DNA of 9,303 nt from JAABRU01 sp964505535 (GTDB taxonomy: Bacteria > Desulfobacterota > Desulfobacteria > Desulfobacterales > Desulfococcaceae), in the NCBI GenBank assembly GCA_964505535.1, contig CAZDIU010000222.1, positions 1 through 9,303 of the forward strand, given 5' to 3'. Positions 6,399 through 9,303 of the stretch are shown in pieces. Position numbers and translations under genes: made by a program. Below the pieces are notes generated by a model. It ran no database searches and was not told the DNA's origin. It saw only the letters and a list, made by a program, of their open reading frames with translations. The number at the start of each line of letters is the position of its first letter. Position 1 is the first letter of the stretch.

Positions 6399-6464
6399 AG
6401 CAGTGCGTAAGGTGAGTTATAATTTATCATTTATAATTTATAATTCAACCATTCGGAGGATGAT
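6394..6464 (+). promoter_or_regulatory. likely sigma70 promoter and ribosome site of mamK
   Basis: ATGACA (6394-6399, five of six to TTGACA), an 18-nt spacer, then a perfect TATAAT (6418-6423). The -35 box overlaps the end of the REP-like palindrome. Transcription would start near 6430, giving a leader of about 35 nt. GGAGG at 6455-6459 sits 5 nt before ATG 6465. Further TATAATTTATAA runs downstream could supply alternative -10 boxes. Confidence 0.55.
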
Positions 6465-7472
6465 ATGGCAACTGTGTATTACGTGGGAATTGACCTGGGA
6501 ACCAGCCGGACATCTGTGGCAACTTCCACAGGCAAACGGCTTTCCACCATTACCTGTGTGGGGTATCCCAAAGACATTGTTTCCCGGAAACGGCTCAATC
6601 GCCCTTATCTGCTTGGGGATGACGCGCTGGAAAACCGCCTGGCCCTGAACATGATCTGGCCTTTGGCTGACGGTGTGGTCTGTGAGGATGAAAAGGCATT
6701 GGAAGCAACCGGCCTGATTCTCAAACATATCATCGGTCAGTCCATCCCGGAAAAAAAGGATGCGGATCAGATATTTGCGGCCATCGGCGTTCCGGCCCAG
6801 GCCAGTTTCAACAACAAACGGGCTATCATTGACATCACCAGAGATTTCATTGACAAGATTCTCATTGTCAGTGAACCTTTTGCCGTGGCCTATTCCATTG
6901 ACCGTTTTGATGAGACCCTGATTGTGGACATTGGCGCGGGCACTGCGGATTTGTGCCGTATGCACGGTTCCATTCCTGAAGAGGAAGATCAGCTTACCCT
7001 GAACATTGCCGGCAATTTTCTGGACAGAGAGATTACAAAAGCCATTCTGGAGAAATATCCCCAAGTTCAACTGACACCGCAGATTGTCAGGCGAATCAAG
7101 GAAAAATACGGTTATGTGGCTGATGTGTCCGAACCCGTGATTGTCACTTTGACAGAACATGGAATTCCCTCGGAATATGACATTACAGACATTCTCCGGG
7201 AATCCTGCCTGAAACTGACTCAGCCCATATGCAGCGCGATTCAGAAACTGGTGGGAACCTTTGACCCGGATTTTCAGGAAAAACTGCGCAACAATATCAT
7301 TATTGCGGGCGGAGGCTCCCGGCTCAAAGGCATTGATCGGGCTGTGGAAAAAAGCCTGAAACCCTACGGGGGAGGAAACGCGTCCACGGTTCAGGATGCG
7401 GAATTCTGCGGGGCCATTGGCGGACTGAAGATGTGCATGGAAATGCCGGAGGAATACTGGGAGAAAATATAG
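6465..7472 (+). CDS. mamK: MamK-like actin (bacterial filament-forming ATPase)
   Basis: A 335-residue actin-fold protein. In magnetotactic bacteria MamK polymerises into ATP-dependent filaments that align and segregate magnetosomes. Seen: phosphate-1 loop GIDLGTSRTSVA (residues 8-19), the MamK-characteristic VGYPKD (32-37) and RPYLLGDDALE, IGVPAQAS (107-114), VSEPFAVAY with Glu137, phosphate-2 VDIGAGTADLC with Asp155, adenosine motif IIIAGGGSRLKGI (278-290), and a MamK-like end PYGGGNASTVQD...EEYW. Glu137 and Asp155 match the Glu143/Asp161 ATPase residues of Magnetospirillum MamK with a constant offset of six, so the catalytic machinery looks intact. Length is close to the family's 347. Strong GGAGG 5 nt before ATG. 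Flanked by REP-like hairpins and isolated from other mam/mad genes in this window. Alternatives: another ParM/MreB-like actin, but the MamK-specific stretches argue against it. Whether the host makes magnetosomes cannot be told. Confidence 0.85.
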   Translation: MATVYYVGIDLGTSRTSVATSTGKRLSTITCVGYPKDIVSRKRLNRPYLLGDDALENRLALNMIWPLADGVVCEDEKALEATGLILKHIIGQSIPEKKDADQIFAAIGVPAQASFNNKRAIIDITRDFIDKILIVSEPFAVAYSIDRFDETLIVDIGAGTADLCRMHGSIPEEEDQLTLNIAGNFLDREITKAILEKYPQVQLTPQIVRRIKEKYGYVADVSEPVIVTLTEHGIPSEYDITDILRESCLKLTQPICSAIQKLVGTFDPDFQEKLRNNIIIAGGGSRLKGIDRAVEKSLKPYGGGNASTVQDAEFCGAIGGLKMCMEMPEEYWEKI

Positions 7473-7542
7473 AAGCAGGTTATACCGGTTCCCCATTGAA
7501 AAGATACCCGCAGGCAGGCAAAAACAGGTTTTCGCTTGTTCA

Positions 7543-7575
7543 AAAAACCGGATTTTTTTGAAAAATCCGGTTTTT
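7543..7575. terminator. 15-bp perfect hairpin, bidirectional terminator after mamK
   Basis: AAAAACCGGATTTTT-ttg-AAAAATCCGGTTTTT: a perfect 15-bp stem with a 3-nt loop and A/T runs on both outer sides, starting about 70 nt after the mamK stop. A strong Rho-independent terminator shape for the plus strand, usable in the opposite direction too. Confidence 0.8.
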
Positions 7576-7584
7576 CCGAAAATG

Positions 7585-7624
7585 AAAAAAGGGAGGAACC
7601 CCCGCGGGTTTCCTCCCCTTTCTT
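7585..7624. terminator. GC-rich terminator hairpin, likely serving groEL and backing up mamK
   Basis: GGGAGGAA-CCC...GGG-tTTCCTCCC (7591-7617), a stem of 8 plus 3 bp with a one-base bulge. It is preceded by AAAAAA (7585-7590), which is a U run for leftward transcripts, and followed by CTTTCTTTT for rightward ones. It ends the convergent groEL transcript about 175 nt past the groEL stop. Confidence 0.75.
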
Positions 7625-7642
7625 TTCCTGTGAAAGTTCTCT

Positions 7643-7715
7643 GATCATGCCCGCGTATGCGGGCATTCAGACTCCTGGCCGGAAATTCCCGGATTCCCGC
7701 GTGAACGGGAATCAC
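7643..7715. repeat. REP-like double hairpin, copy 2
   Basis: Two perfect small hairpins 25 nt apart: ATGCCCGC-gtat-GCGGGCAT (7647-7666) and GATTCCCG-cgtgaa-CGGGAATC (7692-7713). The two arms also pair with one another imperfectly. Its translation on the minus strand gives MPAYAGMI and VIPVHAGI peptides, a hallmark of this dispersed repeat class. It lies between mamK and groEL, inside the groEL 3' untranslated region. It is diverged from copy 1 at 6330-6398. Confidence 0.7.
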
Positions 7716-7791
7716 AGGCACTTTCATGCGCTCCCGCCAGCCCCGCACATTTTACCGTATGATACAGGCGGCAGGCGCTCACAATCACAGA

Positions 7792-9303
7792 TTAATAGTC
7801 GTCATCCATATCCTGGGCCATTCCACCCTTGTTTTTCTTTTTGGGCGGTTTTTCCGTAATCATGGCCTCGGTGGTCAGCATCAGACCTGCGACAGAGGCC
7901 GCATTCTGAAGGGCCAGTCGCACCACTTTGGCCGGATCCATGACACCTGCGCCTATCAGGTTTTCATATTTCACAGTTGCCGCATTGAAGCCGAAATCCC
8001 CTTTGCCTTCCAGAACTTTGTTCAGCACAACCGAGCTTTCAAATCCCGCATTTTCCGCAATCTGGCGCAGAGGTGCGGTCAGCGCATGTTTCAGCAGGGA
8101 AAGACCGTGTTTTTCCTCATCGCTGACAGAGACCCTGTCCAGCGCTGCCACGCAACGGGTCAGGGCAACCCCGCCGCCCGGCACAATGCCTTCCTCCACT
8201 GCCGCGCGTGTTGCATTCAAAGCATTTTCCACCCGCGGTTTCTTTTCCTTCATTTCGGTTTCCGTGGCAGCACCGATGCGAATGACAGCCACACCGCCCG
8301 CGAGTTTTGCCAGACGTTCCTGCAGCTTCTCTTTGTCATAATCGGATGTGGTTTCCTCAATCTGTGCCCGAAGCTGACGCATGCGGCCTTCCAGTGCCTG
8401 TTTTGTGCCTGCCCCGTCCACGATGGTGGTATCGTCCTTGTCAATCCTGACGGATTTGCATCTTCCGAGATCCGTGAGTTTCACACTGTCGAGTTTGACA
8501 CCCACTTCTTCGGCAATGACCTGACCGCCGGTGAGAATCGCAATATCCTCCAGCATGGCCTTGCGGCGGTCGCCAAACCCCGGAGCCTTGACTGCCGCGA
8601 CTTTCAGCGTGCCGCGCAGTTTGTTCACAATCAGGGTGGCCAGTGCTTCGCCTTCCACATCCTCGGCAATGATCAGCAGGGGTTTGCCGGAACGGGCAAC
8701 AGATTCCAGAACCGGAACCAGGTCTTTGAGACTGGAGATTTTCTTCTCATGGATGAGAATATAGGGTTCTTCCAGTTCGACCACCAGTTTTTCCGCGTTG
8801 GTGACAAAATAGGGGGAGATGTAGCCCCGGTCGAACTGCATGCCCTCCACCATATCCAGGGTGGTGTCCATGCTTTTGGCTTCCTCAACCGTGATGACAC
8901 CCTCTTTCCCCACTTTTTCCATGGCTTCGGAGAGCAGTTCCCCAATCTGCATGTCATTGTTGGCAGAAATGGAGGCCACCTGCGCGATTTCGTTCTTATC
9001 CTCAATTTTCTTGGAGATGTTTTTCAGCTCAGCCACCACAGCGCTGACACCTTTGTCCAGACCGCGTTTCAGGGACATGGGATTGCAGCCTGCCGCAACC
9101 AGTTTCTGCCCTTCCCGGAAAATGGCCTGAGCCAGAACAGTGGCCGTTGTGGTTCCGTCTCCGGCAGTGTCACTGGTCTTTTTCGCCACTTCCTTGACCA
9201 TCTGCGCGCCCATGTTCTCAAACTTCTGATCCAGTTCGATATCTTTGGCCACGCTCACACCGTCTTTGGTCACATTGGGAGATCCAAAGGATTTTTCCAG
9301 CAC
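7792..9303 (-). CDS. groEL: GroEL (60-kDa chaperonin), N-terminus cut by window edge
   Basis: Folding chaperonin forming two stacked seven-subunit rings with GroES, ATP-driven, cytoplasmic. The 503 visible codons begin at the Val equivalent to E. coli residue 39 (GTG at the edge is internal, not a start), so about 38 residues lie outside; full length would be about 541. Seen: TKDGVSVA (Asp52), AGDGTTTATVLAQ (Asp87), the apical domain, KAPGFGDRRK, EEGIVPGGGVAL (nucleotide-binding GGG) and AASVAGLMLTTEAM. Odd: at 8224-8226 the codon is AAT, giving RVENALNATRAAVEEG where E. coli and most GroELs have Asp398, the residue needed for ATP hydrolysis; counting from Val39 without gaps gives exactly 398. 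The tail (KKKNKGGMAQDMDDDY) lacks GGM repeats and is acidic. groES, normally upstream, would be past the edge. Identity certain; effect of D398N inferred. Confidence 0.97.
   Translation of the reverse strand: MLEKSFGSPNVTKDGVSVAKDIELDQKFENMGAQMVKEVAKKTSDTAGDGTTTATVLAQAIFREGQKLVAAGCNPMSLKRGLDKGVSAVVAELKNISKKIEDKNEIAQVASISANNDMQIGELLSEAMEKVGKEGVITVEEAKSMDTTLDMVEGMQFDRGYISPYFVTNAEKLVVELEEPYILIHEKKISSLKDLVPVLESVARSGKPLLIIAEDVEGEALATLIVNKLRGTLKVAAVKAPGFGDRRKAMLEDIAILTGGQVIAEEVGVKLDSVKLTDLGRCKSVRIDKDDTTIVDGAGTKQALEGRMRQLRAQIEETTSDYDKEKLQERLAKLAGGVAVIRIGAATETEMKEKKPRVENALNATRAAVEEGIVPGGGVALTRCVAALDRVSVSDEEKHGLSLLKHALTAPLRQIAENAGFESSVVLNKVLEGKGDFGFNAATVKYENLIGAGVMDPAKVVRLALQNAASVAGLMLTTEAMITEKPPKKKNKGGMAQDMDDDY

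Noticed and set aside
6292..6648. 118-codon plus-strand frame upstream of and overlapping mamK
   Set aside because: It starts inside the REP-like repeat (PAFARMT peptide) and runs out of frame into mamK; not a real gene.
6465..7472. Calling the actin MreB, FtsA or ParM
   Set aside because: VGYPKD, RPYLLGDDALE and the EEYW-type ending fit MamK, and there is no mreC/mreD, ftsZ or parR neighbour.
6438..7748. 436-codon open frame on the minus strand across mamK and its terminators
   Set aside because: It is antisense to a clear actin gene with intact motifs, runs through two terminator hairpins and a REP-like repeat, and its translation has no recognisable domain.
7792..9303. GTG at the right edge as a GroEL start
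   Set aside because: It encodes the internal Val39 equivalent; the true N-terminus (about 38 residues) lies beyond the window.

Overview
The window looks like a chromosomal segment of a Desulfobacterota bacterium, most likely a Desulfobacterales relative of Desulfonema or of the multicellular magnetotactic bacteria. This is inferred from a type III-E Cas7-11 relative, a MamK-type actin, typical zinc-ribbon and YheT-like housekeeping genes, and REP-like GTCATTCC...GGAATGAC hairpins. No rRNA or other phylogenetic marker besides a partial groEL is present, so the assignment is tentative.

Layout. (1) 52-1665 (+): the C-terminal third of a type III-E CRISPR effector (Cas7-11/gRAMP). Its frame extends well upstream of the first ATG (421) to a stop at 49-51, with no standard start in between, so it is the 3' part of a broken or truncated large gene. 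Base composition jumps from about 28% to about 53% GC inside it. (2) 1669-4429 (-): a probable operon read leftward: a zinc-ribbon/HEAT-like protein, a YheT-like alpha/beta hydrolase, and an ABC-2-type ATPase with no permease beside it. The ATPase stop faces the cas7-11 stop only 3 nt away. (3) 4430-4770: divergent intergenic region with inverted repeats. (4) 4771-4959 (+): a small FmdB-type zinc ribbon. (5) 5152-6213 (+): a degenerate receiver (phosphoacceptor Asp replaced by Gly) joined to a PilZ-like beta domain and a coiled coil. (6) 6465-7472 (+): a MamK-like actin with its own promoter, flanked on both sides by REP-like double hairpins and followed by two strong terminator hairpins. (7) 7792-9303 (-): groEL lacking only its first ~38 codons (cut by the window edge), in which the catalytic Asp398 codon reads Asn.

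Working together: the leftward genes look like an ordinary co-transcribed set. The pseudo-receiver/coiled-coil gene and mamK are neighbours on one strand and may form a cytoskeleton/adaptor pair, but they have separate promoters and the link is inference. The cas7-11 fragment has no CRISPR array, cas1 or TPR-CHAT (csx29) gene inside the window and looks like the edge of a defence island, or its remnant, abutting the backbone. The points most worth following up are the broken, compositionally mosaic Cas7-11, MamK outside any visible magnetosome cluster, the unphosphorylatable receiver, and the GroEL D398N substitution.
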